A DNA stretch of 64,000 nucleotides from Agromyces sp. Leaf222 (GCF_001421565.1 NZ_LMKQ01000003.1:156588-220587), one strand, 5' to 3'. Positions 51,731 through 61,934 are shown, counted from the first letter of the stretch. Numbers and translations: made by a program. Notes: generated by a model not told the origin, from the sequence alone.

Positions 51731-52569
51731 GCCTCGACCTGTCGCGCGTTCGCTTCGATCGCGCCGGACGCACGATCATCGACGGCGTCGACGCGACGCT
51801 CCCCCGCGGCGCGCTGACGGCGCTCATCGGGCCGAACGGCGCCGGCAAGTCGACGCTGCTGCACCTCATCGCGGCGATCGAGCGCGCCGACGAGGGCGAA
51901 CTGCGACTCGACGGTCGGCCGCTCGACGGCATGCGGCGTCGCGAACGCGCCAGGATCGTGGCGCTGGCCGAGCAGCAGGCCGAAGTCGACGGACGGCTGA
52001 CCGTCGAGGCATCCGTCGCCCTCGGGCGCACCCCGCATCTCGGCGTGTTCGGCGTCGCCGGCCCCCACGACCGCGCGATCATCGACGGCGCACTCGCCGC
52101 GGTCGGCGCCGCGGAGTTCGCCGACCGACCCCTCGACTCGCTCTCGGGCGGCGAACGGCAACGCGTGACCCTCGCCCGGGCGATCGCGCAGGAGCCGACC
52201 CTGCTGCTCGCGGACGAGCCGACGAACCACCTCGACCTCGGCTCCCAGTTCGTCGCCCTCGACCTGCTCGCGGGGCTCGCGCGCGGCGGGCTCACCGTCG
52301 TCGCCGCCCTGCACGACCTCTCGCACGCCGCCGCCTACGCCGACCACGTCGTCGTGCTCACCGCCGGACGGGTCGTCGCGGCCGGGCCGCCCGCCGAGGT
52401 GCTCACCTCCGAGCTCGTGCACGACGTCTACGGGGTGCGGGCGGAGGTCGTCACGCACCCGCTCACGGGTCGCCCGCTGATCGCGGTCGCGAGCCCGGCG
52501 ACGTCGGCGGTTCCAGGACCCGTGGCGGCCTCGGCGCCCCTCGGCGGCTCGCCGACGCCCACGGCGTAG
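51727..52569 (+). CDS. F420-0-type ABC transporter ATP-binding protein
   Basis: A 280-residue ATPase of the FepC/BtuD class. Walker A GPNGAGKST (near 34-42), signature LSGGERQR, Walker B LLLADEPTNHLDL, H-loop AALHDLSHAA. Its ATG overlaps the permease stop by four bases. The C-terminal ~30 residues are Ala/Pro-rich. Third gene of the trio and transcribed away from the mmsB-like gene. Confidence 0.9.
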   Translation: MSLDLSRVRFDRAGRTIIDGVDATLPRGALTALIGPNGAGKSTLLHLIAAIERADEGELRLDGRPLDGMRRRERARIVALAEQQAEVDGRLTVEASVALGRTPHLGVFGVAGPHDRAIIDGALAAVGAAEFADRPLDSLSGGERQRVTLARAIAQEPTLLLADEPTNHLDLGSQFVALDLLAGLARGGLTVVAALHDLSHAAAYADHVVVLTAGRVVAAGPPAEVLTSELVHDVYGVRAEVVTHPLTGRPLIAVASPATSAVPGPVAASAPLGGSPTPTA

Positions 52570-52609
52570 CAGCCGACCGATCGCGGGTGGCGTCGGCGCG
52601 GCGATCGGG

Positions 52610-53527
52610 TCAGGCCGAAGGGTCGAACCCCGGTATCGTGCCGTCGGCGGGCGGGTACTTCGCCACGAGGCTCGCGTCCTTGCCCGCGTACCCCTCCGAG
52701 GCGAGTCGACGGAACTGCTCGAGCGCCAACTCGGCGGCCGGGATGTGCAGCGCGGATGCCTCGCCCGCCGCGACCGCGAACGAGAGGTCCTTCTCGGCGA
52801 GCGCCGCTGAGAACGTCGCGTCGAAGTTGCGGTTCGCGGGACTCGTCTCCACGACGCCTGGGGCCGGATACCAGGTGCGGAGCGGCCAGGAGTCGCCCGA
52901 CGAGGCGGCCGCGACCTCATGGAACCTCGCGGCATCGAGTCCGAGCGAGGCCGCGAGCGCGGCCGCCTCCGCGACGCCGAGCAGCGAGACGAAGAGCATG
53001 AGGTTGTTGGCGAGCTTCGCCGCGATGCCGAGCGTCGGCCCGCCGAGGTCGAAGACGTGCGCCGCCATGGGCTCCACGAGCCGGCGGGCCGCCGCCACGG
53101 CGTCGGGGTCGCCGCCGAGCATGAACGTGAGGGACCCGCGCTCGGCCCCGGCGATGCCGCCCGAGACCGGAGCATCGACGAACCGGAACGCATGGGCCGC
53201 CGACTCGGCGTGGCACCACCGCGAGGTCTCGACATCGACGGTCGACGTGTCGAGGAGCAGCGCGTCCGCCGGAGCGGTCGCCCACACACCGGCGGTCGCC
53301 GCGTAGACCTCGCGGACGTGCTCGTTGCGCGGCAGGGACGTGAAGACGGCGTCGACGCCCGCGACGGTCTCGGCGATGCTCTCGCACACGCGCACGCCGC
53401 GCTCGCCCGCGAGGATGCAGGCCGCGTCGTCGAGGTCGAATCCGCGCACCTCGTGCCCTGCCAGGGCCATGCGGGCCGACATGGGCCCGCCCATGTGCCC
53501 GAGTCCGATCCATCCGATGACGGCCAT
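52610..53527 (-). CDS. 3-hydroxyisobutyrate dehydrogenase family protein
   Basis: A 305-residue NAD(P)-dependent beta-hydroxyacid dehydrogenase. The N-terminal Rossmann motif is GWIGLGHMGGPMSARM (about 5-20), the substrate loop VDAPVSGGIAGAERGSLTFM and the catalytic Lys in GIAAKLANNLML. Members oxidise 3-hydroxyisobutyrate, tartronate semialdehyde or related acids, or are imine reductases. Together with mmsA elsewhere in the window it could process 3-hydroxyacids, but it is not in that operon. The substrate is unknown. Confidence 0.87.
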   Translation of the reverse strand: MAVIGWIGLGHMGGPMSARMALAGHEVRGFDLDDAACILAGERGVRVCESIAETVAGVDAVFTSLPRNEHVREVYAATAGVWATAPADALLLDTSTVDVETSRWCHAESAAHAFRFVDAPVSGGIAGAERGSLTFMLGGDPDAVAAARRLVEPMAAHVFDLGGPTLGIAAKLANNLMLFVSLLGVAEAAALAASLGLDAARFHEVAAASSGDSWPLRTWYPAPGVVETSPANRNFDATFSAALAEKDLSFAVAAGEASALHIPAAELALEQFRRLASEGYAGKDASLVAKYPPADGTIPGFDPSA

Positions 53528-53591
53528 GGCCCCCTCCTCCGACGTCGTCGTCGTGCTGCCTCGCAGGCTCCACGCTACGCCGAGCCGAACC

Positions 53592-53654
53592 CCGTGATGT
53601 CGCACGAATCGTCGCCATCGGCTGACGATGCGAGCAGTTCGCGCGACATCACGG
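53592..53654 (-). terminator. Terminator after fgd
   Basis: CCGTGATGTCGC (53592-53603) pairs perfectly with 53643-53654, and the interior can pair further (CGAATCGTC with GACGATGCG). It separates fgd from the dehydrogenase gene, both on the minus strand. Confidence 0.6.
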
Positions 53655-53697
53655 ACTCGGATGGGCGCCGAACAGGGCGACGCCGCCCCGGCGGGAG

Positions 53698-54732
53698 CTA
53701 CTGCGCCGCGCGAGCTCGCAGTCGCGGCGCGAGGTCGCGCTCGAACAGCTGCAGGAAGCGCCGCTGGTCGTGCCCGGGCGCGTGGAACACGAGGTGATTG
53801 AAGCCCCAGTCCATGTACTGGCCGATCTGCTCGACGACGGCGTCGGGGTCGGTGCCGACGATCCAGCGCTTGGCGATCGTCTCGATGGGCAGCGCGTCGG
53901 CGGCCCGCTCCATCTCGACGGGGTCGGTGATGTCGTGCTTCTGCTCCTTCGACAGCGAGAGCGGCGACCAGAACCGGGTGTTGTCGAGCGCGGCCTCCTC
54001 GGTCTCCTCGTACGAGAGCTTGATCTCGATCATGCGGTCGTAGTCGTCGAAGGTGCGGCCGTCGGTGCGGGCCTCCAGCCCCTCCTTCACGGCGGGCATG
54101 AGCTGGTCGGCGTAGAGCTCGGCGCCCTTGCCGGAGGTGCAGATGAAGCCGTCGCCCGCGCGGCCCGCGTACTTCGCGACCTGGGGCCCGCCGGCGGCGA
54201 TGTAGATCGGCACGCCTCCCTCGGGCCGGTCGTAGATCGACGCGTCGTGGGTCGAGTAGTACTCGCCGTCGAAGCTGACCTGGTCTTCGTCGCTCCAGAG
54301 GGCGCGCATGAGGCGCACCGACTCGCGCAGGCGCGCGTAGCGCTCGCGGAACTCGGGCCACTCCTGCTCGCCCGCACCCTGGAAGCCCGTGGCGATCTCG
54401 TTGAGCGCCTCGCCCGAGCCGACGCCGAGGATCACGCGTCCCGGGTAGAGCACGCCCATGGTCGCGAACGCCTGGGCGAGCACGGCCGGGTTGTAACGGA
54501 ACGTCGGCGTGAGCACCGAGGTGCCGATGCGGATCTTCGAGGTGCGCTCGCCGACCGCCGCCATCCAGGCGAGCGAGAACGGCGCGTGGCCGCCGGTGTG
54601 ACGCCAGGGCTGGAAGTGGTCGCTCGTGAAGACGGACTCCATGCCGTGGGCTTCGGCCGCGACGGCGATCTCGACGAGCTCGCGCGGGTCGAACTGCTCG
54701 GCGCTGGCCTTGTATCCGAGGGTGAGGGTCAT
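53698..54732 (-). CDS. fgd: F420-dependent glucose-6-phosphate dehydrogenase
   Basis: A 344-residue protein very close, by eye, to mycobacterial Fgd1: [16 protein letters not shown] start, [21 protein letters not shown] (quoted in part), [42 protein letters not shown], the phosphate-binding [28 protein letters not shown] region and the C-terminal [16 protein letters not shown]. It reduces F420 to F420H2 using glucose 6-phosphate and supplies the luciferase-like enzymes nearby. It overlaps cofC by four bases, so it is made with F420 biosynthesis proteins. Confidence 0.96.
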   Translation of the reverse strand: MTLTLGYKASAEQFDPRELVEIAVAAEAHGMESVFTSDHFQPWRHTGGHAPFSLAWMAAVGERTSKIRIGTSVLTPTFRYNPAVLAQAFATMGVLYPGRVILGVGSGEALNEIATGFQGAGEQEWPEFRERYARLRESVRLMRALWSDEDQVSFDGEYYSTHDASIYDRPEGGVPIYIAAGGPQVAKYAGRAGDGFICTSGKGAELYADQLMPAVKEGLEARTDGRTFDDYDRMIEIKLSYEETEEAALDNTRFWSPLSLSKEQKHDITDPVEMERAADALPIETIAKRWIVGTDPDAVVEQIGQYMDWGFNHLVFHAPGHDQRRFLQLFERDLAPRLRARAAQ

Positions 54733-55496
54733 GCTGCTCCCTTTCTGGTGGAGTCGATGGGGCGTGACGACGGCTGGGCGTCGGTCCGGTGGTCGCCGGG
54801 GGCGCCCCGGTCTTCGCGGGCGGCGAGCGCCGCCGTGGTGTGCGCGCCGAGGCCGAGCCGTACGGCGGCGTCGAGCGCGTCGATCGTGTCGACGTCGCGG
54901 CGCATGCGCTCGGCGAGCGGCGCCGGCACGTCGTGCGAGAGGTCGTGGAATCCGAGCGCACGGTGCAGCATCGCCGAGTCGGCGCCGAAGGCGGGCTCGA
55001 ACCGGGTGTGGGCGGCGGCCGTTGCGAGGGTCGTGCCGGTCGCCTCGGCGTCGGGCATGAAGGCGAGCGGATGCCGCGACGCGGCGCCGAGCGCGGCATC
55101 GAGCGCGTGCGGGGTCAGCGCGGGCAGGTCGCCGAGCAGCACGGCGATGCCCCGATGGGAGCGGGTGGAGCGGCGGCCGGCCCTCTCGCCGGCGACGCGT
55201 TCGTCGACGGCGATGCGTCGGGCCTCCGCGATGCCGTGACGGATCGCCGCCGAGAGCGAGCGCGGCTCCGGCTCGGCGACGACCACGACGCCGGCGGGCA
55301 CCTCGTCGACGTGGCCGCTGAGGTCGCCGACGACGATCACCTGCGCGACGCGCTCGGCGGCGAGCGCCGCATCGATGGTGTCGAGCACGAACGCACGGGC
55401 GAGGTCGGCGCGTGCGGAACGGTCGAGCGAGGGCGAGAGCCGGGTCTTGGCCTCGGCGAGGAGCTTGACGGGCACGACCACGTCGTAGGTCAGCAT
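54729..55496 (-). CDS. cofC: 2-phospho-L-lactate (or phosphoenolpyruvate) guanylyltransferase
   Basis: A 255-residue nucleotidyltransferase: [19 protein letters not shown] at the N-terminus, [29 protein letters not shown] and [17 protein letters not shown]. It activates the three-carbon phospho-acid with GTP for CofD. It overlaps cofE by seven bases and fgd by four, making an F420 supply operon. The last ~30 residues ([15 protein letters not shown]) are not conserved. Confidence 0.94.
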   Translation of the reverse strand: MLTYDVVVPVKLLAEAKTRLSPSLDRSARADLARAFVLDTIDAALAAERVAQVIVVGDLSGHVDEVPAGVVVVAEPEPRSLSAAIRHGIAEARRIAVDERVAGERAGRRSTRSHRGIAVLLGDLPALTPHALDAALGAASRHPLAFMPDAEATGTTLATAAAHTRFEPAFGADSAMLHRALGFHDLSHDVPAPLAERMRRDVDTIDALDAAVRLGLGAHTTAALAAREDRGAPGDHRTDAQPSSRPIDSTRKGAA

Positions 55497-56518
55497 GTCG
55501 TCGCCTCCGCAGCCGTCTCGGCCGAGCCCACGACCGCCGAGCCCACCGCCGAACCCACGACGGCCGCGGCGCGTGCGCGCGCCATGAGCGCCTCGCTGCG
55601 GGCGGCCGCGACGCCCTCCGCGTAGCCCGCGGCGAACCCCTCGGCGTGCCCGACGGCGCGGCCGCTCGCGAAGCCGTGCTCGTGTCCGTCTCGTCGTCCG
55701 AGCTCGATGGCCTCGTCGGTGCCGAGTCGGAACAGGTCGCGCTCCGACGGGCGGGCGATGCTCGCGGCGCCGGGCAGGTCGAGCGGGCCGACGGCGCGTG
55801 CGAGGCCCGAGACGACGGCCACGGGGCATCCGCTCGCCTTGCCCTTGACGAGGTCGCCGGCGCCCGCGAGCTCGTCGGCGAGGCATGCCATGGTCACGGT
55901 GAGCGTGCGCCCTGCCGCATCGGTGCCGCCGCGCAGGTCGTCGACGACGTGCACGCCGGCAGCGCCGATGGCGACGTCGGTCTGGCCCTCGCGCCACGGG
56001 CGTCCGAGCGTGTCGGAGAGGATCACGCCGACCGTCGCGCCGGTGCGTTCGCGCAGTCCCAGTGCGAGGCGCCGCGCCGAGGCATCCGGATCGACGGGCA
56101 GCAGCAGCACGGTGCCGTCCGCCGTGTTCGAGGCGTCGACGCCCGCCGCAGCCGCGACCATGCCCTGGCGGTTCTCGACGATGCGCGTGACGCCGCCCTC
56201 GTGCGCCCTGGTCGCGACGACCCGCACGGTCTCGTCGGTGATCGCCTGCTCGCGATCGGTCGCGTGCACGATGCGCCCCTCGGCCTTCGACACGATCTTC
56301 GAGGTGACCACGAGGATGTCGCCGTCGTGGAGTCCGCCGGCGTGGTCGGCGGCCGACGCGATGAGCCCGACGAGGTCGTCGCCCGGGCGGATCTCGCCGA
56401 TGCCGGGCAGCGCGCGCACGGCGATCGCCGCGGCATCCGCTCGCTCGAGGCGTGCCACGCGCGCGACGTCCGAAGCGGCGGCGACGCCCGCGCGCGACCC
56501 GGTGATGACGGCGCTCAT
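55490..56518 (-). CDS. cofE: F420-0:gamma-glutamyl ligase, paralogue 1 with Ala-rich tail
   Basis: A 342-residue protein with a complete CofE fold (about 40-265): [54 protein letters not shown] (quoted in part), [21 protein letters not shown]. CofE adds glutamates to F420-0. Unlike mycobacterial FbiB it lacks the C-terminal nitroreductase-like domain; instead there is an Ala/Glu/His-rich helical tail of ~75 residues ([20 protein letters not shown], quoted in part). It overlaps the upstream luciferase-like gene by four bases. Confidence 0.93.
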   Translation of the reverse strand: MSAVITGSRAGVAAASDVARVARLERADAAAIAVRALPGIGEIRPGDDLVGLIASAADHAGGLHDGDILVVTSKIVSKAEGRIVHATDREQAITDETVRVVATRAHEGGVTRIVENRQGMVAAAAGVDASNTADGTVLLLPVDPDASARRLALGLRERTGATVGVILSDTLGRPWREGQTDVAIGAAGVHVVDDLRGGTDAAGRTLTVTMACLADELAGAGDLVKGKASGCPVAVVSGLARAVGPLDLPGAASIARPSERDLFRLGTDEAIELGRRDGHEHGFASGRAVGHAEGFAAGYAEGVAAARSEALMARARAAAVVGSAVGSAVVGSAETAAEATTC

Positions 56519-57513
56519 CGCACGAGCCCCGGCAGCACGTCGCGCCCGAAGACCTCGAGCCACTCGCGCTGGTTGCGGCCGACGTTGTGCAGGTAGATGC
56601 GGTCGAATCCGAGGTCGATGCAGCGTTGGATGTGCGCGCGGTGCACGTCGGGGTCGCTCGAGACGGTGAGCCGGCCGGCGAAGTCCTCAGGGCGCACCGA
56701 GCGCGCGAGCTGCTCGAACTCGAAGGGCGAGCGGATGTCGCCGCGAGCGAAGCGCATGCCCGCGATGGGCCACTCGCGCAGCGCGTTCGCCATCGCCTCC
56801 TCGTCGGTCGGCGCCCACGAGAGGTGGAGCTGCAGCACGCGCGTGAGCTTCGACCGGTCGCGGCCGCCCTCGCGGGCACCCTCGTCGAACTTCGCGAGCA
56901 GCACGCGCAGTCGCTCGTCGTCGGCGCCGGTCGTGATGATGCCGTCGACCTGGCGGCCCGCGCGCTTCGCCGTGACGGGCCCCTGGGTGGCGACGTAGAT
57001 CTCGGGGGGGACGGGCGGCATGGTCCAGAGCCGGGTGGTCTCGAGCCGGAAGTGCGGGCCGGCGTGGCGCACCTCGCGGCCGGCGATCGAGGCGCTGAAG
57101 AGCTTCTTGATGATGTCGACGGCCTCGAACATGCGGTTGATGCGCTCGTGCGCCTCTGGCCAGTAGGTGCCGACGACGTGCTCGTTCAGCGCCTCGCCCG
57201 ACCCGATGCCGAGCCAATGGCGGCCGGGGTACATCGAGGCGAGCGTCGCACTGGCCTGGGCGACCATGGCCGGGTGCCAGCGGAACGTCGGGGTGGTCAC
57301 GCCGGGGCCGAGGTCGCCCGTCGTGCGCTCGCCGAGCGCCGCGAGCACGCTCCACACGAACGAGGACTCGCCCTGCTGCGGCAGCCACGGCTGGAAGTGG
57401 TCGGAGGCCATGACCCCCGAGAAGCCGTGCTGCTCGGCGTACGCGGCGAGCGCCACCGCCTCGGCGGGCGGGAACTGCTCGAGCATGGCTGCGTATCCGA
57501 TGTGCACTGACAC
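56515..57513 (-). CDS. Luciferase-like F420-type oxidoreductase (Fgd-related, island second)
   Basis: A 332-residue protein of the Fgd-like branch: [40 protein letters not shown] (quoted in part), [19 protein letters not shown]. It resembles Fgd but the glucose-6-phosphate phosphate-binding residues are not obvious, so it probably acts on another substrate. Start GTG 57513 or GTG 57507; both have GGAGG-type sites, and 57507 has slightly better spacing. A TTCTGGATCCAAAA site lies 88 bases upstream. First gene of the LLM-cofE-cofC-fgd operon. Confidence 0.87.
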   Translation of the reverse strand: MSVHIGYAAMLEQFPPAEAVALAAYAEQHGFSGVMASDHFQPWLPQQGESSFVWSVLAALGERTTGDLGPGVTTPTFRWHPAMVAQASATLASMYPGRHWLGIGSGEALNEHVVGTYWPEAHERINRMFEAVDIIKKLFSASIAGREVRHAGPHFRLETTRLWTMPPVPPEIYVATQGPVTAKRAGRQVDGIITTGADDERLRVLLAKFDEGAREGGRDRSKLTRVLQLHLSWAPTDEEAMANALREWPIAGMRFARGDIRSPFEFEQLARSVRPEDFAGRLTVSSDPDVHRAHIQRCIDLGFDRIYLHNVGRNQREWLEVFGRDVLPGLVR

Positions 57514-57600
57514 CCCTCCATCCTCCCGCTCCGATGAAGGTGCCGGGTCCGAATTCGCGAAGGTCGTGCGTTCGAGCGACCCGAGCTCCATCATTCCGGA

Positions 57601-57614
57601 TTCTGGATCCAAAA
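57601..57614. promoter_or_regulatory. GntR-type operator, site 4
   Basis: TTCTGGATCCAAAA, identical over 14 bases to site 5, and one base different from the core of site 3. It lies 88 bases upstream of the luciferase-like/cofE/cofC/fgd operon. Confidence 0.6.
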
Positions 57615-57687
57615 TGCAATACCGAGATCCGATGCCTCGGCGCGACGCCGCGTGTGGCGCGGCAATCCGGCGGGCGCGCCGGCCTCG

Positions 57688-57764
57688 CCGGTCGAGTAGG
57701 CGCGCCGGCGCCGTATCGAGACCAGCACCCCGCAAGGCCTCGATACGCTCCGCTACTCGACCGG
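57688..57764. repeat. Dispersed palindromic repeat, copy 3
   Basis: CCGGTCGAGTAG...GTATCGAGACC on the left (57688-57723) and GGCCTCGATACGC...CTACTCGACCGG on the right (57736-57764). Same family as 18414-18488. It lies downstream of the GntR gene stop and may serve as its terminator. Confidence 0.7.
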
Positions 57765-57777
57765 CCTCGCCGGCCGC

Positions 57778-58551
57778 TCAGCGCGGTGCGCGCACCCGCG
57801 ACGCCGGCGCCGCGGCATCCGCGGCCTTCGACTCCGCCTCGAGCAGCTCGAGCACGGCATCGCGCACGCCGACGAGGTGGTCGCGCAGCACGTCGACGGC
57901 GCGGTCGGCATCACCGGAGGCGACGGCCTCGATGAGCTGCTCGTGCGTGTGGCTGTGCTCGGCGTCGCCCACGAGGCGCCAGCCGAGCACGTAGCGGCCG
58001 ACCTTGAGGCGCAGCTGCTCGATCATCTCCCAGAGCACGGGCCGCTGCTCGGCGTCATAGAGCTCGGCGTAGAACTCGGTGCGGGCGTCGACGAAGTCCG
58101 AGCCCTCCTGCTGGCGGTCGGCGGCCTTGCCGAGCTCGCGCAGGCGGGCGACGCGATCGTCGGTGAGCGCGGCCATCGTGAGCCGGAGCGCCTCCACCTC
58201 GAGGAGCACGCGGATGTCGTAGACCTCCTTCGCCTGCGCCGGCGAGAGCGACTTCACCACGGCCCCACGGCGGTCGTGGAACTCGACGAGCCCGTCGGCC
58301 TCGAGCTGGATCAGCGCCGAGCGCACGGGCAGCCGCGAGACGCCGATCAGCTCGGCGAGCGTCTCCTGCCGCAGCTTCTGCCCCGGCAGCAGGGCGCCGT
58401 TCAGGATCGCGTCCTTGAGGATGTCGTAGACCATGACGCCGACCGAGCGGTACCCGGTCGCGTGCTGGCCTGCGAGTTGCTTGAGGGCGGCGGCCCCGCC
58501 GTCGCCCGATGCCGCCGTGGTGCCCCCGGGTGCTGCGTTCTGCGCGCTCAT
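57778..58551 (-). CDS. GntR-family regulator, FCD type
   Basis: A 257-residue protein. The winged helix lies at about 38-105 (VYDILKDAILNGALLPGQKL, VSRLPVRSALIQLEADGLVE) and the all-helical FCD effector domain at about 115-240 (YDIRVLLEVEALRLTMAAL, EHSHTHEQLIEAVASGDADRA, both quoted in part). FCD regulators usually repress and bind organic acids. TTCTGGATCCAAAA lies 40 bases upstream of its own ATG, and related palindromes precede the other island operons, so it is the likely regulator of the island. The N-terminal ~30 residues are not conserved. Confidence 0.9.
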   Translation of the reverse strand: MSAQNAAPGGTTAASGDGGAAALKQLAGQHATGYRSVGVMVYDILKDAILNGALLPGQKLRQETLAELIGVSRLPVRSALIQLEADGLVEFHDRRGAVVKSLSPAQAKEVYDIRVLLEVEALRLTMAALTDDRVARLRELGKAADRQQEGSDFVDARTEFYAELYDAEQRPVLWEMIEQLRLKVGRYVLGWRLVGDAEHSHTHEQLIEAVASGDADRAVDVLRDHLVGVRDAVLELLEAESKAADAAAPASRVRAPR

Positions 58552-58590
58552 GGATCCCGAACGTAGCGGATAACCGCCCCGATCACCCCG

Positions 58591-58604
58591 TTCTGGATCC
58601 AAAA
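58591..58604. promoter_or_regulatory. GntR-type operator, site 5
   Basis: TTCTGGATCCAAAA, 40 bases upstream of the GntR start and between its ATG and the cofE paralogue stop. Consistent with autoregulation. Confidence 0.6.
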
Positions 58605-58625
58605 AACACGAAGTGCGTCGAAGAG

Positions 58626-59405
58626 CTACAGGTCGCGCCGCAGCGGGCCCTCGTTCTGCGACTCGTCGAAGCCGTCTCGATACCCGTTGTCGTACGCCTC
58701 GTCGGCGCCCACGCGGAACAGGTCGCGCTCGGCCGGGCGCTGGATGCTGCGCGCCCCGGGCAGGTCGAGCGCCCCCACGTACCGGCCGAGTCCGCGCACG
58801 ACGGCCACGGGGATCCCGGCGGACTTGCCCTTGACGAGCTCGGCGGCGCCCGCGATCTCGTCGGCCACGCACGGCATCGTGACCGCGAGCGGCTTGCCCG
58901 TGGCATCCGTCGCCCCGCGCAGGTCGTCGAAGACGTGCACGCCCGCCGCGCCGATCGCGATGTCGGTCTGCCCGTCGCGCCACGGCCGGCCGAGCGTGTC
59001 CGAGAGGATCACGCCGATGCCGAGCCCGGTGAGCGAGCGGATGCCGGTGGCGAGCGCCCGCGCCGACGCGTCGGGGTCGATCGGCAGCAGCAGCACCGTG
59101 CCGTCGGGGGCGTTCGAGGCGTCGACCCCGGCCGCGGCGCCGATGATGCCCTGGCGGTTCTCGACGATGCGGGTGACGCCGCCCTCGTACTCGCGCGTCG
59201 CGACGACGCGCACCGTCTCGTCGGTGATCGCCTGCTCGCGATCGGCCGCGGCAATGACCCGCCCCTCGGCCTTCGACACGATCTTCGAGGTGATCACCAG
59301 GATGTCGCCCTCTTCCAGGCTCACCGCCCCGACGATGATCGCGGCGAGGTCGTCGCCCTTGCCGATCTCGGGCATGCCCTCGACGCCTTCGATGCTGAAC
59401 CCCAC
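58626..59405 (-). CDS. cofE: F420-0:gamma-glutamyl ligase, paralogue 2 (compact)
   Basis: A 259-residue CofE, the size of archaeal CofE, with [33 protein letters not shown] and [21 protein letters not shown]. The fold is nearly identical to paralogue 1 by eye, so the two share a recent common origin, but this copy lacks the Ala-rich tail and the FbiB domain. GTG start. It ends 74 bases upstream of the GntR gene and may be cotranscribed with it or stand alone. Confidence 0.93.
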   Translation of the reverse strand: MGFSIEGVEGMPEIGKGDDLAAIIVGAVSLEEGDILVITSKIVSKAEGRVIAAADREQAITDETVRVVATREYEGGVTRIVENRQGIIGAAAGVDASNAPDGTVLLLPIDPDASARALATGIRSLTGLGIGVILSDTLGRPWRDGQTDIAIGAAGVHVFDDLRGATDATGKPLAVTMPCVADEIAGAAELVKGKSAGIPVAVVRGLGRYVGALDLPGARSIQRPAERDLFRVGADEAYDNGYRDGFDESQNEGPLRRDL

Positions 59406-59470
59406 GGCACCCCCCGATCCTCGCCTCGAACGATCTTCGCAGTTCCGCCGGTGTCGCGGCCAGTGCGGGG

Positions 59471-61246
59471 CTAGAGCGAGCCGACTTCGAGCGGGGCGAA
59501 GAGCGGCGTGTGCACCACCTGCGGCTCGGCCTGCAAGGGCTCGGCGCTCACGAACCTGAACTCGACGATCGCCTGTTCGCCCGGCTCGAGGTCGATCGGC
59601 AGCGAGCTCGTCGTCGCGCCCGCGACGTCGCGTGCGAGGGACGGCACCGGCGCGCCGTCGACGAAGACGCCGCCGTTGAACGCGCCCTCAGGCGCGCGAA
59701 CGGTGACGATCGTCGTGATCCGTCCGTGCCCGAAGCCCTCCCGGTATGCGCCGCTCGCATCGATCGGCATGCGCACGAGGTCGGCCGGCGTCACGGCGTC
59801 GGTGAGCGTGACGCGGACGGTGACGTCACCGTGCGCGTCGGCGCGTGTCTGAACGGCGCCGACGTCGATCGCCACGTCGAGATAGGGATCGAGCTTCGCG
59901 GCCGTCGTGTCGTTGAGGTACACGCCGTAGGCCTGCGGGCCGGCTGCGGCCTGCGCGGCGAGGAGCCCGCCGAACGGCGACCGCTCGAGCATGGCCTGCT
60001 CGCCCGCATCGGCGCTCCACATCGAGATGCGGTGCTCCGCTCCGGACTCGGCCACCGCCCACGCGAGGGTTCCGAGGTCGACCGACTCGTGGAGCATGGC
60101 CTCGAAGGTCGCCGCCGCGATCGAACTGAAGTACCGGTCCCGCGCGGCCTGCTCGAACGTCGGGTCCTGGTACGGCTCGATGAGCAGGCGCGAGACCGCG
60201 TTCGCGGCGTCGAGCGGGTCGGCTCCGTCGACGGTCACGAGTCCCGTCGACCGGAGCAGGTACGACAGGGCGATGGGGTCGAGGGCGACGACGCCGTCGA
60301 TGCGATCGCCGAACACCCGTTGCCACATGGCCGCCGTGAGCTCGCCGGTCTCCGCGAAGTCGGGGGTCATCGTCGTGTTCTGGATGTAGCTGCCGACGTC
60401 GTCGCCGAACACCGACCGCATGCCCGGGTCGACGGTCAACGGCGGGTCGAACTTCGCGAAGTCGCTCGTGCTCGCCTGTCGCACGATGGTCAGCCGCCCG
60501 CCGTCGATGCGCACCAATGCGATCGCGCCCGTGATGCCGCCCGCCGTGCGGAGTTCCGCGTTGTTGAGCGAGAGCATGAGGTACTGCCGCGGGGCGTCCT
60601 GCCCGAGCGCCCCCGGGATGAACGACAGCGCGTCGTCGGCGCCGTTCGCGACCGTCGACGCCTCGGTGAGCGCACCGAGGAACCTGGTGCGCGCGCCCGC
60701 CACCGGGCCCAGGAGCCCCCGCGACGGAATGGCCTCGACCTCGTCGGCCGCGATGCCGATCGCGGTCGCCGCGCGGTGCACGACCGGTGCCGATGCGGCG
60801 ATCCGATCGATGTCCATGCGGCCCTCCGCATCTCGCAGTGACGAGGCGTCGAGGCCCGCGACGGTCGTGCTGAGCGGCAGCACGGCGTCCGCCGAGACCC
60901 TGGCGAGCGCAGCCGCCATCACGCCGACGGCCCGGAGGTCGTCGCCGATCCACGGGATCACCTGCGCCCCCGCCCAGACCGGATCGCCCGTGAGCGCCGC
61001 CGCGGCGGACGCGTGCTCGTCGAGCCGCTCCGCCTCGCGGGCCGCTGCCGGCCGGTCCTGGGCGGACATCGCGGACATGACGGATCCCGCCGCGTCGACG
61101 GCGGCCTCGAGCTCGCCCCTCGCGAGCCACCCGCGCACGCCCACCCACGCGGCCGCGGCGAGCGCGACGGCGACGAGCGCACCGATGCCCAGCAGCACCA
61201 GGCGAACGCGGCGACGCTTCGGACGGCCCGGAGCTTCGGACGTCAT
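59471..61246 (-). CDS. DUF4012 membrane-anchored protein
   Basis: A 591-residue protein with a basic N-terminus, one membrane segment (about 16-40: [20 protein letters not shown]) and a long extracytoplasmic domain of the DUF4012 family. The [37 protein letters not shown] and [18 protein letters not shown] segments are typical. DUF4012 proteins appear in surface-polysaccharide or secreted-protein loci; their activity is unknown. It is two bases from the LPDTG-protein gene, so the two are probably made together. Confidence 0.85.
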   Translation of the reverse strand: MTSEAPGRPKRRRVRLVLLGIGALVAVALAAAAWVGVRGWLARGELEAAVDAAGSVMSAMSAQDRPAAAREAERLDEHASAAAALTGDPVWAGAQVIPWIGDDLRAVGVMAAALARVSADAVLPLSTTVAGLDASSLRDAEGRMDIDRIAASAPVVHRAATAIGIAADEVEAIPSRGLLGPVAGARTRFLGALTEASTVANGADDALSFIPGALGQDAPRQYLMLSLNNAELRTAGGITGAIALVRIDGGRLTIVRQASTSDFAKFDPPLTVDPGMRSVFGDDVGSYIQNTTMTPDFAETGELTAAMWQRVFGDRIDGVVALDPIALSYLLRSTGLVTVDGADPLDAANAVSRLLIEPYQDPTFEQAARDRYFSSIAAATFEAMLHESVDLGTLAWAVAESGAEHRISMWSADAGEQAMLERSPFGGLLAAQAAAGPQAYGVYLNDTTAAKLDPYLDVAIDVGAVQTRADAHGDVTVRVTLTDAVTPADLVRMPIDASGAYREGFGHGRITTIVTVRAPEGAFNGGVFVDGAPVPSLARDVAGATTSSLPIDLEPGEQAIVEFRFVSAEPLQAEPQVVHTPLFAPLEVGSL

Positions 61247-61247
61247 C

Positions 61248-61934
61248 TCAGGGCTGCACCCTGGACCGCGACGCCCCGGCACGGCGACGGATCAGCATGA
61301 GCCCGAGCAGCACGGCGCCCGCGGCAGCGATCCCGAGCGGCGCCGTCCACGACGCGACACCCGTGTCGGGCAGCGCCTCGCCGGCGCTCGCAACACCTGC
61401 GGGCGTCGAGCCGGCCGGGTCGGTGCAGCCGGGCGTGGCAGGCGGGTAGCTGAGCGCCACCTCGAGGTCGGGGTTGACGACGAGCGTCGCGGAGGTCACC
61501 GTGCGGGTCCACGCGAAGTTGCCGGTGGTCTCGACCCACTCGCCGTCGACGAACGCCCAACCGGGCCATCCGGTCGCAGCGCCGCTCGCGTCGACCGAGG
61601 CGCCCGGCCACAGCACGCTCCCCGAGAGCGACCCGTCGACGAGCTCGCCGAGCGGGATCTCGAGCGACTGGCCGTCGGCCCCCTGCAGGATGAGCTTCGC
61701 GAAGTCCGACGTCGCGACCCCGTCGGGGTCGGTCAGCGTCACGGAGTAGAAGATGTACGGGACGTCGTCGTCGCAGACGCCGACCGCGGTCGAGCCGCCG
61801 AGCGTCGGTTCGACCGACACCCCGGGGGCGTAGCCGGGCGCGACGGGAGTGGGGGTCTCCGCCGCGTTCGCCGACTGCCCTCCGAGGAGGACGAGTCCGG
61901 AGGCGAGCAGGATGGCTGCTGTCATTCCACGCAT
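61248..61934 (-). CDS. Sortase-anchored secreted protein (LPDTG)
   Basis: A 228-residue secreted protein. Signal peptide with core TAAILLASGLVLLGG ending near ANA (residue 24). The mature domain is a beta-rich Ser/Thr/Gly sequence with a single Cys pair (VGVCDDD and PGCTDP). It ends with the sortase motif LPDTG, a membrane helix and the basic tail RRRAGASRSRVQP. Start ATG 61934, with no strong ribosome-binding site. Cotranscribed with the DUF4012 gene, so the two may form a surface pair. Confidence 0.83.
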   Translation of the reverse strand: MRGMTAAILLASGLVLLGGQSANAAETPTPVAPGYAPGVSVEPTLGGSTAVGVCDDDVPYIFYSVTLTDPDGVATSDFAKLILQGADGQSLEIPLGELVDGSLSGSVLWPGASVDASGAATGWPGWAFVDGEWVETTGNFAWTRTVTSATLVVNPDLEVALSYPPATPGCTDPAGSTPAGVASAGEALPDTGVASWTAPLGIAAAGAVLLGLMLIRRRAGASRSRVQP

